NCBI RefSeq assembly: GCF_004664715.2
Contig: NC_051072.1
Coordinates: forward strand, 33,258,642-33,322,641
Source: Peromyscus leucopus
Taxonomy: Eukaryota; Chordata; Mammalia; Rodentia; Cricetidae
DNA length: 64,000 nt
Reading direction: 5' to 3'
The notes under the pieces are model-generated. The model was not told the origin of the DNA. It did no database searches and was given only the letters and a program-made list of their open reading frames with translations. Shown here one piece after another: positions 11,551-21,672 of this stretch. The position numbers and the translations under genes were made by a program. How positions within the stretch are numbered: position 1 is the stretch's first letter; each line of letters begins with the position of its first letter.

Positions 11551-13359
11551 GAAGTTCTAGCCAGAGCAATAAGACAACATAAGGAGATTAAGGGGATACA
11601 AATTGGAAAGGAAGAAGTCAAGCTTTCCCTATTTGCAGATGACATGATAGTATACTTGAGTGACCCCAAAGATTCCACCCAGGAATTGATAAAGCTTATA
11701 AACACCTTCAGCAACATAGCAGGATACAAGATCAACTTAAAAAAATCAGTAGCCTTCCTATATACAATGGACAAAGAAGATGAGAAGGCAATTAGAGATA
11801 CATCACCCTTTACAATAGCCAAAAATGACATAAAATACCTCGGGGTAACACTAACCAAGCAAGTGAAGGACCTATATGACAAGAACTTTAAGTCCCTGAA
11901 AAAAGAAATTGAAGAAGATGTCAGAAAATGGAAAGATCTCCCATGCTCATGGATAGGCAGGGTTAACATAGTAAAAATGGCAATCTTACCAAAAGCAATA
12001 TACAGATTCAATGCAATCCCCATCAAAATACCAACACAATTCTTCACAGACCTGGAAAGAATAATACTCAACTTCATATGGAAAAACAAAAAACCCAGAA
12101 TAGCTAAAAGAAACCTGTACAATAAAACAACTTCTGGAGGCATCACAATCCCTAACTTCAAGCTCTACTATAGAGCTACAGTAATAAAAACAGCTTGGTA
12201 TTGGCATAAAAACCGACATGTGGACCAATGGAATCGAATTGAAGACCCTGACATTAACCCACACACCTATGGACATATAATTTTTGACAAAGAAGCCAAA
12301 AGTGTACAATGGAAAAAAGAAAGCATCTTCAACAAATGGTGCTGGCATAACTGGATATCAACGTGTAGAAGGCTGCAAATAGATCCATATCTGTCACCGT
12401 GCACAAAACTTAAGTCCAAGTGGATCAAAGACCTCAACATAAATCCAGCTACTCTAAACCTGCTAGAAGAGAAAGTAGGAAGTAATCTTGAACGCATTGG
12501 CATAGGAGATCACTTCCTAAATATAACACCAGTAGCGCAGACACTGAGACAAACAATCAATCAATGGGACCTCCTGAAACTGAGAAGCTTTTGTAGAGCA
12601 AAGGATACGGTCAACAAGGCAAAGCGACAGCCTACTGAATGGGAAAAGATCTTCACCAACCCCACAGGTGACAGAGGACTGATATCCAGAATATATAAGG
12701 AACTCAAGAAATTAGACATCAAAACGACCAACAGTCCAATTGAGAAATGGGCTTTAGAATTAAACAGAGAATTCTCAACAGAGGAAACCCAAATGGCTGA
12801 AAGACATTTAAGGAACTGCTCAACATCCCTAATCATCAGGGAAATGCAAATCAAAACAACTCTGAGATACCACCTTACGCCTGTCAGAATGGCTAAGATC
12901 AAAAACACTGAAGACACTTTATGCTGGAGAGGTTGTGGAGCTAGAGGAACTCTCCTCCACTGCTGGTGGGAATGCAAGCTTGTACAACCACTTTGGAAAT
13001 CAGTATGGCGCTTTCTTAGAAAATTGGGAATCAATCTCCCCCAAGATCCAGCTATACCACTTTTGGGCATATACCCAAGAAATGCTCAATCATACCACAA
13101 GAGCACTTGCTCAGCTATGTTCATATCAGCATTGTTTGTAATAGCCAAAACCTGGAAACAACCTAGATGCCCTTCAACTGAAGAATGGATAAAGAAATTG
13201 TGGCACATATACACAATGGAATACTACTCAGCAGAGAAAAACAATGACATCATACGGTTTGCAGACAAATGGATGGATCTAGAAAAAATCATCCTGAGTG
13301 AGGTGACCCAGACTCAGAAAGACAAATATGGTATGTACCCACTCATAGGAAGATACTAG
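11551..13359 (+). pseudogene. L1 ORF2 protein, C-terminal half (open, 5'-truncated)
   Basis: The frame is open from the truncation point through the stop at 13357-13359, giving 602 residues. L1 ORF2p is a roughly 1,280-residue endonuclease/reverse transcriptase that copies L1 RNA into genomic DNA. This copy begins just before the RT catalytic motif FADD (residues 28-31) and lacks the endonuclease domain and the first half of the RT. The C-terminal cysteine motif is intact: CWRGC, then seven residues, then HCWWEC (from about residue 458), fitting CX3CX7HX4C. The first internal ATG (11644) gives a 571-residue frame, but there is no reason to think it is translated. Open frames on the opposite strand here are shadows. 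No stops or frameshifts have accumulated, consistent with youth. Confidence 0.95.
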
Positions 13360-14290
13360 ATGTGGAACAAGGATGACTGAACTGCTACTCACATCACCAG
13401 TGAGGCTACCTGGAAAACGGGACCCCAAAAAAGACATGGAGAAATGGATGAGATCTACATGAACAGCCTGGTCATGAGTGGGAACAATGAAGAGCGACGG
13501 TCGAGGGAAAGAGAGTGGGAGATCCTAGCTGGATCAAGAAAAGAGAGGGAGAACAACGAATAGGAGACCATGGTAAATGAAGACCACATGAGAAGGGGAG
13601 GAAGCAGAGAGCTAGGGAGGCCCACGGAGATCCACAAAGATACCGCCAGAAAAGACTGCTGGCAATAGACGAGAGACGGCAGGAACTGACCTACTCCGGT
13701 GATGGGATGGCCAGACACCCTGTTAGTTGTGCCATAAACCCCATCCAAGGAAGGTCTGAGGAATCTGGATGCAGACATCCATGGCTGGGCCCCTGGTGGA
13801 GCACTGGGAGTCTAATTAGTGAGAAAGAAGAGGGTTTATATGAGCGAGAATTGTTGAAGCCAGGGTTGGATAAAGCACAGGGACAAATAGCCAAACGAAT
13901 GGAAGCACAGGATCTATGAACCAAAGGCTGAGGGGCCCCAACTGCATCAGGCCCCTGAACGGGTGAGACAGTCATTTGGCTTGATCTGTTTGGGAGGCAG
14001 CCGTGTGTTGGTGCCGGGTCCTGGGCTTGTTGCATGAGTTGGCTGTTTGAATCCTGGGACATATGCAGGGACACTTGGCTCGGTCTGGGAGGGGGGGACT
14101 GGTCCTGGCTGGACTGAGTCTACCAGGTCGATCCCGGTCCTCGGGGAGACCTTGATCTGGAGGAGGTGGGAATGGGGGGTGGGATGGGGGAGGGGAGGGG
14201 GCGAGAGTGGGAGAACAGGGGAATCTGTGGCTATTATGTTGAACTAAATGATGTTGTAAAATAAATTTACTTAATAAAAAAAAAAAAAAA
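13360..14290 (+). other. 3' UTR and A-tail of the young L1
   Basis: The non-coding part contains a G-rich tract at 14080-14220 with several runs of four or more G, typical of rodent L1 3' UTRs and able in principle to form G-quadruplexes. It ends with gtaaaataaat and taataaaa before the A-run. Confidence 0.85.
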
Positions 14291-14900
14291 AAGAGTAACC
14301 TCTCATGCCAGCTAGAATGACTATTATCAGAAAGAGAAAAGAGTGTCAAATGCTAATGAAAATGTGCAAAACTAATTTTTCTTCTATGCTTTTGGTAAAA
14401 ATGCAAATAAAATAGCCATAAAGAGAAATGGTATAGACATCTGACCTTCTGAAACTATGTGGTGAGAGGGGAGAACCAATTCTCTACAGCTGTCCTTTGA
14501 GATCCACACTCTGGCTGCGGTGTGTGCACACAGAAACTCATGCACATACAAATAAACAAATGCAAAAAAATAGTATGCATTTTAGAGGTGCATCTCCCAG
14601 TAATTCTACTTTTTAGTATATGTCCAAAGAGATCAAAATCAATATATCAAAGAGACACATACACAAAAGTTTATTGCAGCAGTATTCAAAGAGATATCTG
14701 CATGGACGTTTACTGTAGCAGTCTTCTTAGTAGCTGATATTTGAAAACAACCCACCTATCCACAAGTAATGGGAAAAGGAAATATGTTGCACTTATACAG
14801 CAAAGTGCCATTTAACCAGGAGAATGATGAAATCCTATCATTCAAAATTGAATATGGTAAAGGAATTTTGCATGTGAGTCAAGAGTAGAGAAAAGATTGG
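14291..14900 (+). mobile_element. Old L1 ORF2 remnant, right part
   Basis: It begins with the target duplication AAGAGTAACCT (14291-14301) and continues the old ORF2 (ccagctagaatgactattatc). About 14600-14800 still shows the pattern behind the ORF2 tail, with motifs like tttattgcagcagtattc and caacccacctatccac. Many frame breaks. The right edge is approximate. Confidence 0.65.
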
Positions 14901-15424
14901 CTACCTTCTGACAAGTCAGAGCATTTAGGTGGTATAGACCAAAAATATAAATTTGTAAGATCACACATAAGTAACTGGTACTTTCAAAATAATGCACAGT
15001 GGTATCAACCACTTTATTACTCAATTTTATTTGGGAAAAGAAACTGTCATTATAACCTTTCACCAGGGAGCTTCACATGTACCAGGAAGTGTGAAGTCTA
15101 GAAACTGCTGGCGGTGGTTCCAGGAAGTAGCTGACTATGGACCTTTCACTTTGAAGGACTAACTGCCTGGGGACATCAACACTAAATTTCACACCACGAG
15201 CATACAGTCCAGTTTAACCAGTTATTCTCAGAGAACAAATGTCAGCATATGATTCAGCAATAATACAAATTGAATCATTTAGTCTGACTGTTGTCAAGAA
15301 TCAAAGAGATGATAGCATGCCTTAAGGTAATAATTCATGTTCATATATGCTTGCCAAAAGCTAAAGAAACAACTGTAAACACATCAAGTGTTTGAAAAAC
15401 ACTCATTCTGGGGGCATTTTTCTT
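14901..15424. other. No recognised feature
   Basis: AT-rich sequence. No coding or repeat signature that I can name. Confidence 0.4.
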
Positions 15425-15880
15425 TATGTTTGTGATTATAATATAATTGCATAATGCGTCTCTTCTCTTTCCTTCCTCTAAGCCCTCCCATTATATCTCT
15501 CATTGCCAGCTGTTGCTAGCTTTCAAATTCATGGCCTCTGTTTTCATTAATTATTCTTATGCCCATATATGAATACACATATATGTATATTTATTAATAT
15601 CATCTGCTCAGCTTGCTTAATATGACTTCTTTGTATGTTTTCAGGGATGGCCATTTGGTATTGGGTAACCTGGTGGTGTGCTCTTCCCTGACGAGGATTA
15701 TTTCTCCCACTTGCAACATTCTTTAATTGCCTGTTGCTCCTTGTGTCGAGTGGAGGCCTTGTTTTTCACAATCCACGATGGCATGGCTTTTGTTGTTGAG
15801 CTTGAACATTTAATTACTTTTAAAACATTTTCTGTAAACTCTGATGGCTTCAGATACTAGTTCTACCAAGTGAGTAAAAG
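15425..15880 (-). mobile_element. Rodent L1 3' UTR fragment
   Basis: It shares with 61860-62350 the run caaattcatggcctct ... gctcttccctg ... ctcccactt ... gttgctccttgtgt ... gtggaggcc. A pyrimidine-rich stretch at the left edge marks the 3' side, so orientation is minus. Confidence 0.6.
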
Positions 15881-16219
15881 TCAAAATCCACTGTGTTCTG
15901 CTTTTTTACTCAACTTTCCCTTGCTAATTATCTTTAGCAGATGTAAGTAATTAGATATCAGCTTTGATATATGCAGATGTTGGGTCTGTATATATAATTC
16001 TTATTTTCACAGTTGTAAGAATGTCTACAATTTTCAGTATTGATTCAAAGTCTGACAAACTACCTAGTCATGAGGGTTTTTGGGAATGGTATATGATTAA
16101 AACCTGTCTACAATGTTATTAAGGTGTGGTATGTATGTATGTGTTAGCCAGTTTTTTTCTTTTGCTTCATGTGATAAGTGATATTAAATCAAATGTAATA
16201 AACTATATAAAACTTCATT
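15881..16219. other. No recognised feature
   Basis: AT-rich intervening DNA. It may continue the L1 to its left in decayed form. Confidence 0.35.
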
Positions 16220-16233
16220 AAGAAATCTCAATG

Positions 16234-16406
16234 TTGCCGGGCGGGTGGTGGCGCATGCCTTTAATCACAGCACTCGGGAGGCAGAGCCAGGCAGATCGCT
16301 GTGAGTTCGAGGCCAGCCTGGGCTACCAAGTGAGCTCCAGGAAAGGTGCAAAACTACGCAGAGAAACCCTGTCTCGAAAAACCAAAACAAAAAAAACAAA
16401 AAAAAA
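16234..16406 (+). mobile_element. B1 SINE with perfect target-site duplication
   Basis: 7SL-derived B1 with RNA polymerase III boxes (A-box region ggtggtggcgcatgcc, B box gagttcgaggcc) and a long A-rich tail. The 14-bp duplication AAGAAATCTCAATG flanks it exactly at 16220-16233 and 16407-16420. It looks recent. Confidence 0.97.
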
Positions 16407-16420
16407 AAGAAATCTCAATG

Positions 16421-17335
16421 CAAACAAAAGGGCCATCTCTTCTTATTTTATGATCAGCTAATCGTTTTTCTGTATCAAAAATCTGTTATGAAGCTGGTTG
16501 GGTTTTGAGAAATAAAAACATAGTTAAAAATTGTTGTAAAAGTTTGGGGGAAGCAACTCCAACAGCAGACTCTAAAGGAAGGAAAATCTGAGGTCTGAAA
16601 TGATCGTTCAGCAAAGGGCAAATAGTTTTCTGGCTAGAACCAAGTAACTTCTGTGTCGAAAGGGTAAAGTAATGATTGTGATTGTGGCCAGAACATCATT
16701 AAAGTGAACTGTGTTAAAATAATAGCACTGAGACGAAAAGATAACTCATCTGACATTTGATTCAGTTTGAAAAGTTCAAATACTTCAAATTATTATAGCT
16801 AAAGATTGATTTATTTTTGTCCCCTAGCACTAAAAGGTAATTTAGAAGGGAGAATATCTTCATTTTAAGAAAAATGTTAGGGTCTTCTCAAAGGCCTGAA
16901 TAACTTGAGGCTATGAAGACCTTTACAAGCATGTATCAAAAAAAAAAGAAAGAAAGAAAGAAATTTTGTTTCTGCTTTCTCTATTTTTTCCTTTCCTCTC
17001 CCAATAGAGTCTTTTCTTAAAAGTTTAGTCATTCATAGTTAGTGTTTAAGATAAATAATTTAATAATATAAAATAATTGTTATAAAAGAGTTTAAAAATA
17101 AATTCTTAATGACTTGTGTCTACCCAATATTTATGATTATACAATTAATTTATTGCAGACCAATATATTTTAAATACCGTGTCATATCCATTTCCTTCCC
17201 CTTTACAGAAAGAGCCCATGTACAGTAGATCTATGATTTTACATTGCATATGAATAGACAGGAAACAACTGAGGACAGTTCACGTATAAATGGGTGAAGT
17301 GTGCCATAACCCTTTCTTTTCCCTGTGTGTGGCAG
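16421..17335. other. Intron-like unique DNA; (A)n(GAAA)n tract at 16938-16963
   Basis: AT-rich, no coding frame. The pyrimidine-rich stretch and AG at 17310-17335 form the candidate acceptor of the exon at 17336. Confidence 0.5.
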
Positions 17336-17401
17336 GTATAATTCTGAGGCTCTGCTCAGGAATGAGAAGGAGATGTGCGACAACTACTGTCAAGAGAGCA
17401 G
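17336..17401 (+). CDS. Candidate internal coding exon, 66 bp, gene not identified
   Basis: A good splice acceptor (pyrimidine-rich ccctttcttttccctg, then ggcag) ends at 17335 and a donor (CAG|GTGAAG) begins at 17402. The 66 bases between them read in one frame as YNSEALLRNEKEMCDNYC and four more residues, with mostly C or G at third codon positions, unlike the AT-rich surroundings. In that frame the exon starts with the last base of a split codon and ends with two bases of the next. A second frame is also open (beginning IILRLCSGMRRRC), so the phase is not certain. I do not recognise the protein. The exon could be a chance pairing of signals, but acceptor, donor, length divisible by three and codon bias agree. 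No partner exon of matching phase was found in the window. Confidence 0.5.
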
Positions 17402-17832
17402 GTGAAGAGAGATGAGGATCACCTACTTAGCGATTAAATGGAAGTTGTACCAGCCATCAAAATCATGAGTGACAGCCAAAGCTGATGCCCAAGTGAAGCA
17501 AGTGGTTCTATGCGTATCAGCCATACTGTGATAATATACAAGACAGTGTGAGCTTGGGACAGTAATACAAAAGAAACTTGATTTCCTCCTCTAATTTCTG
17601 TAAACTACATGTAGCTTTCTTAGACAAACGGGAGATAGGAGGACATACAAGCAAACACTGGAGTAATTAAATCAGCTTGGAGTTACCAAGGAGGAAAATA
17701 TTTGAATTGGAAAATATTGCAGTGTCTGAACTGTTAGAACTGCAGTTGTATTCATTGTGTCTCTGTATGTCTGGTGTCAATGCCAGTGAGACAGGGAGGA
17801 TACAGAACAGAGGAAGGTTCTAAGCAGTGTGT
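17402..17832. other. No recognised feature (intron-like)
   Basis: It starts with the candidate donor GTGAAG. Unique AT-rich DNA up to the B2 duplication at 17833. Confidence 0.45.
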
Positions 17833-17848
17833 AAAAGTTAAGGGCAGG

Positions 17849-18016
17849 GGGCTGGAGAGATGGCTCAGTGGTTAGGAGCACCACCTGCTCTTCCAGAGGA
17901 CCTGGGTTCAATTCCCAGCACCCACATGACAGCTCACAACTGTCTGTAACTCCACTTCCAGGGGACCTGACACCCATGGCAAAACACCAATGCACATAAA
18001 ATAAAGTTTAAAAAAA
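17849..18016 (+). mobile_element. B2 SINE with target-site duplication
   Basis: tRNA-derived B2: head gctggagagatggctcagtg (A box) and ggttcaattcccagc (B box), followed by the B2 body and an AATAAA-containing A-rich tail. The 16-bp duplication AAAAGTTAAGGGCAGG lies at 17833-17848 and 18017-18032. It is not a tRNA gene, and the minus-strand frame at 17777-17995 is a shadow. Confidence 0.96.
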
Positions 18017-18376
18017 AAAAGTTAAGGGCAGGATCATTTTCATGGATTTAAGTTAAATAGAAGAGAATAAACAAAACTCACGTTTTTGTCCTGCTGCTCC
18101 CTTCACCCCGGTTCAGTTCATGTTAGTTTTCTTCAAACTAGCAAAAGTTAAAAGAATTAGCAAAAAGCTCAAAGTAATGTGGGAATTTTAAAAAAAAATG
18201 TTTTTGTATGATATAGAGCACTTTTTATCTTATACCTTTTCATTAACAAACAAATAAACAATATTTCCAAGAAGGGAAACAAATGTTTTTGGAAGACCAG
18301 GAAATCTGGTGTGGTGGTCCATTCTAGGTGAGAACTAGGGATTAATGGTATAGCCTCAGTTTAAGTTCAATGCCTG

Positions 18377-18514
18377 AGCCAAGCAGTGGTGGTGCACGCC
18401 TATAATCCCAGCACTCGGAGGCAGAGGCAGGCAGATCTCTGTGACTTTGAAGCCAGTTGACACAAAGTGGATTCTAGGGAAGGAGCAAAGCTACACAGAT
18501 AAATCCTGTCTCGA
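18377..18514 (+). mobile_element. B1 SINE with target-site duplication
   Basis: B1 body with a short deletion and about a dozen changes from the other copies. Duplications AAGTTCAATGCCTG (18363-18376) and AAGTTCAGTGCCTG (18515-18528) differ by one base, so it is older than the copy at 16234. Confidence 0.93.
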
Positions 18515-18639
18515 AAGTTCAGTGCCTGGACCTATAAAATTTATGAACAAATTTTACTTTTCATTTCTCAAAATAATTATTTTTGATAGTTTCAAATCAT
18601 TATTTTTTATTTTAAAAATAAAATAGACTTTTTAAAGTC

Positions 18640-19090
18640 ATATATTCTGATTATGCTTTCCTCTCCCCCAACTCCTCCCAGGTCTCTATCTCTCCACCCA
18701 CCCAACTCCACACTCTTTTTTGCTCTCTCTCACTAGAAAACAAACAGGGATCTTAACAAGAAGAAGAAAAAATAAAGTAAAATAAAAACAGACAACCTTG
18801 AATATGACAAAACAAAAAAAACAGCGGGGGGGGGAGCCACAGAAAAGACACAAGAAGCATATATACATAGAGAGGCACATGTATTTGCACACACATAAAT
18901 CTTATGAACATAAAATAGGACACCATAATATATATGGTAAATTAAAATTAGGCAGACTTTTTAGAGCTTTAGTATCTAGCATAGTAGCTGCTGAGCATGG
19001 GATAAGTTCCACATCTGGGCACAACTTTATCCAATTGAGGTGTGCTAGAAATAGGAAAAATTACTCACTGGGCAGCAAAGCCTTATTATG
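18640..19090 (-). mobile_element. L1 3' UTR fragment
   Basis: It resembles 39720-40080: pyrimidine-rich left edge, then 'ctctctcactagaaaacaaacag', then A-rich sequence with agaaaagacacaagaagc. In L1 sense this is the 3' UTR, so orientation is minus. The frames at 18686-18892 and 18798-19091 are incidental. Confidence 0.6.
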
Positions 19091-19964
19091 AAAAGAGAAT
19101 AAAAAATACTGCATCCAAAGTATTTTACTCATGGACAACCTACATTATATATGTATTTCCTTTTAATAGAGTACCTCTTACAAATTGAATCCACCTATTA
19201 CTTACCTTTATTTGGTATTAGTCTCCTTTTAAGCTTTAATTACGGGTTGCTTACTGTATATCAGCCCCTAGCACATGTACCCATTTTTAAGAAACATTTA
19301 AAAAGTGATTTACTTCAGAGTACATAATGTGATAAATTAATTCAAAAATAGTTATTTGTGGTTATAGACTATATGCACACAATCCAAAAGTATTTTCGAC
19401 CACCTTGTTCACGGTCATAATCATCATCATTTTCATCATTTGGAATTGACCATCATCTGTGAGCCATTGATCAGATCCTTTCACCTTTGTACCTCTTACA
19501 ATGAGGAAGCAATATAATATCATGTAATATTCTACTTAAGTGAGCATTCATGTCAAATTTGGATGATGTAAGCTTCACAGGTATCGAGTTAAAAGACGTT
19601 TTGCAAAGTCCTAGTACTAAAGTCTTGGTTATGAATCTGGTACAAAAGACAAGGAGTCTATCGTTTTAATCAACACCCCAGAACTTGGCTACAATAGTTC
19701 GAATGTTACAGCAGAAGAATGTTGAGAAAGAATCATAAGAAACCAAGCCTTCAGTTCAGATTAGTGATTGCCTGTATATAGTGGATAGAAATGTTCTTAT
19801 TGTCTTTCTCTCAAGGAATTTGAGATATATACCACGCTAGTCAAAGGATTGTTCAGGTTTTACTTACTGTGTCCTAGAGGCAAAGCTGAGCCTTGAATAC
19901 ATACTCAGATGTAGCTACACTTAAGAGGAGAGATAAAGGTATATATCAGATATTGGATTAGTCG
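19091..19964. other. No recognised feature
   Basis: Unique or very old AT-rich sequence. No coding frame of note. Confidence 0.45.
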
Positions 19965-20070
19965 GCTAGGCCTGCCATTACACAGAGATGAGCAGCTTCA
20001 TCAGTACATATAAATCTATTTTCTCATAGTTCTGGAACCTGAAAGTCCAAGACAAATGTAAACACACAGA
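19965..20070 (+). repeat. Ancient eutherian interspersed repeat fragment
   Basis: The text 'ttagtcggctaggcctgcca' followed by 'ttttctcatagttctgga' and 'cctgaaagtccaagac' matches the general form of an old repeat widespread in placental mammals. I do not assign a family name. Confidence 0.45.
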
Positions 20071-20928
20071 GGCATTTGAACCACTTGTCCATTTAATGAA
20101 ATGCCCACAATAGACTATACACTTGGGTCTGCGACCTTCTCTGCTTTAGAATTTCGATCAGGTTTACATGATAAAGTATGCATTCCCCTCACTTGGAGTG
20201 AGCATCAAGTCCAACCAGAAAGTTATTAATTATCCCCAAACAGTCAGGAGAATACTTCACCAATAGATATATCTTGCCTAATAGGCAAGTTTCTTTTTGT
20301 AGTGGGGCAATAGCGGTTAATGCAGAAACTTTTAAGTGTTCAATTGCTGAGAACAGGTGACTTCTAAGCAATCAAGTCTGAAATGGACATCTTTATTACC
20401 TGCTTTAAAGCCAAGAAAACATTATGGAAGAGGGAGAAAAAAATTACGCAAGCCAGAAGGTGAGTGTATTCTAGATGAAGGAAGACTAGCTGGAAAGAAT
20501 GTCAGCAAGAAAGGGAGAGGGTAAGAGAGGGCAATGGAATACACTGTCAGCATGTGTGGAACTGGCAATAAACAGGAAAGGGGCCATACACCCAGAAGCT
20601 TCACTATCAATAAGCCAATGTGAATTCCATTAATAATCTCTACTATAAATAAAAAATTACATCAATAAAAACTTTCATGTACAAAACATCTAATAGGCAG
20701 TCCAGCCAAATATGACACATTGGCCAGAAGCCAACATGTTAACAGTGTAATGTGTAGCATTATGTAATTTTGGATATGTTACAACTCAAGTAGTACCACA
20801 AACACCATTTTAAAGTCATGTTTTATTATAAGATGAATGTTTGTTTGTCTGTATATCAGTGCACCACGTGACAACTACCATGTGTGCGCATGTGCATGCG
20901 CGTGAGTGTGTTTGCTAAAGGAAAGGAG
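20071..20928. other. No recognised gene
   Basis: A donor-like AAG|GTGAGTG stands at 20457-20466 but the upstream acceptor (ctgctttaaag) is poor. Small frames at 20189-20371 and 20422-20610 (minus) are unremarkable. Confidence 0.4.
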
Positions 20929-21288
20929 TCAAGAGATAATGTAGGAAATATTGTCTCTTTGAGGGTCATTCTGCTTGGCTTGGAGACAGCCACGTTCCCT
21001 TTGCATAGTCATTTCTGTGCATTGTGAGAATCCAAACTTAACAAATCGTTTCACTTTGACCGTCTCTCCAAAGATCTCCATCACCTCGTACAGGCACTTT
21101 GAGCTTCTGGGGGTTCGGGTATGGATTTGAGGATGGCATATTTGTCCCATAACTGACAAGCCAGATTTCAAAAAACTACGCGAAGTCTCTTGATGTTCAT
21201 CACTCCAAGCAACCATATTGTGAGGCATCCATTGGCCACTCTCATTTTCACCCGTGTTTAGCCCTGGGCTGAGAGCCAGCAGACTCAT
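20929..21288 (-). other. Unassigned open frame of 119 codons in unique DNA
   Basis: An ATG-initiated frame on the minus strand runs 119 codons. The stretch 20980-21260 carries more CpG than its neighbours and belongs to no repeat that I recognise. The product begins MSLLALSPGLNTGENESGQW and includes CLYEVMEIFGETVKVKRFV. I do not recognise a family, and there is no signal peptide or clear domain. It could be a decayed processed pseudogene, a conserved non-coding element that happens to be open, or chance. Confidence 0.2.
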
Positions 21289-21584
21289 AATAGTACACTA
21301 GCAAATGAGGGAATAATTGATGACTTACTAACCAGGCAGGGAAATCTCTAGTCTGTAAGGTCTGTTACGTGAGCCCTTGATCATACCTCACTTAGTTTAG
21401 ATACTGTATTCATGTACACACAGCTACACCCCAGTAACTTTTCAGTGTGTGTGTGTTTTAAGCAGTTAAGTCTATGCATTTCATATGTGTATTTCTTAGT
21501 TTCATTTTATCTGAAAACAGATAGTATTCAACAATGAACAGAAATGATATTTGTATTAATTTTTTTCATTAGTAAATTGGTTTA

Positions 21585-21672
21585 GCTGCAAATCCAGCAC
21601 TTGGGAGACTGAACTGGGAACTGCAAACATAGGACAGGCCTGAGTATATAGCAAATCTCTGTCAAAAGATTA
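21585..21672 (+). mobile_element. Very old B1/7SL-like fragment
   Basis: 'ccagcacttgggagactgaac' and 'aaatctctgtcaaaag' match the framework of a B1 monomer at low identity. No duplication is visible. Confidence 0.4.

Larger units (their letters stand above)
11551..14290 (+). mobile_element. Young 5'-truncated L1 with target-site duplication
   Basis: The element consists of the 3' half of ORF2 (to 13359), a 3' UTR of about 0.9 kb with a G-rich polypurine stretch near 14080-14220, and an A-tail ending at 14290. It is flanked by AAAAAGAGTAACCT at 11537-11550 and the same sequence at the 3' end. The clean duplication, pure A-tail and uninterrupted frame mark a recent insertion by target-primed reverse transcription. 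It landed inside an older L1 of the same orientation. Confidence 0.95.

Noticed and set aside
11529..13070. Minus-strand frames of 210, 120, 78 and 169 codons
   Set aside because: Shadows of the L1 ORF2 frame on the plus strand.
13455..14349. Frames on both strands over the L1 3' UTR
   Set aside because: Non-coding L1 sequence; not conserved between the two L1 copies.
17849..17950. tRNA-like A and B boxes
   Set aside because: They belong to a B2 SINE head; no cloverleaf acceptor stem or mature tRNA 3' end.
20408..20459. Possible small exon before a GTGAGTG donor
   Set aside because: The acceptor is weak (ctgctttaaag), more than one phase is open and no phase fits the other candidate exons.
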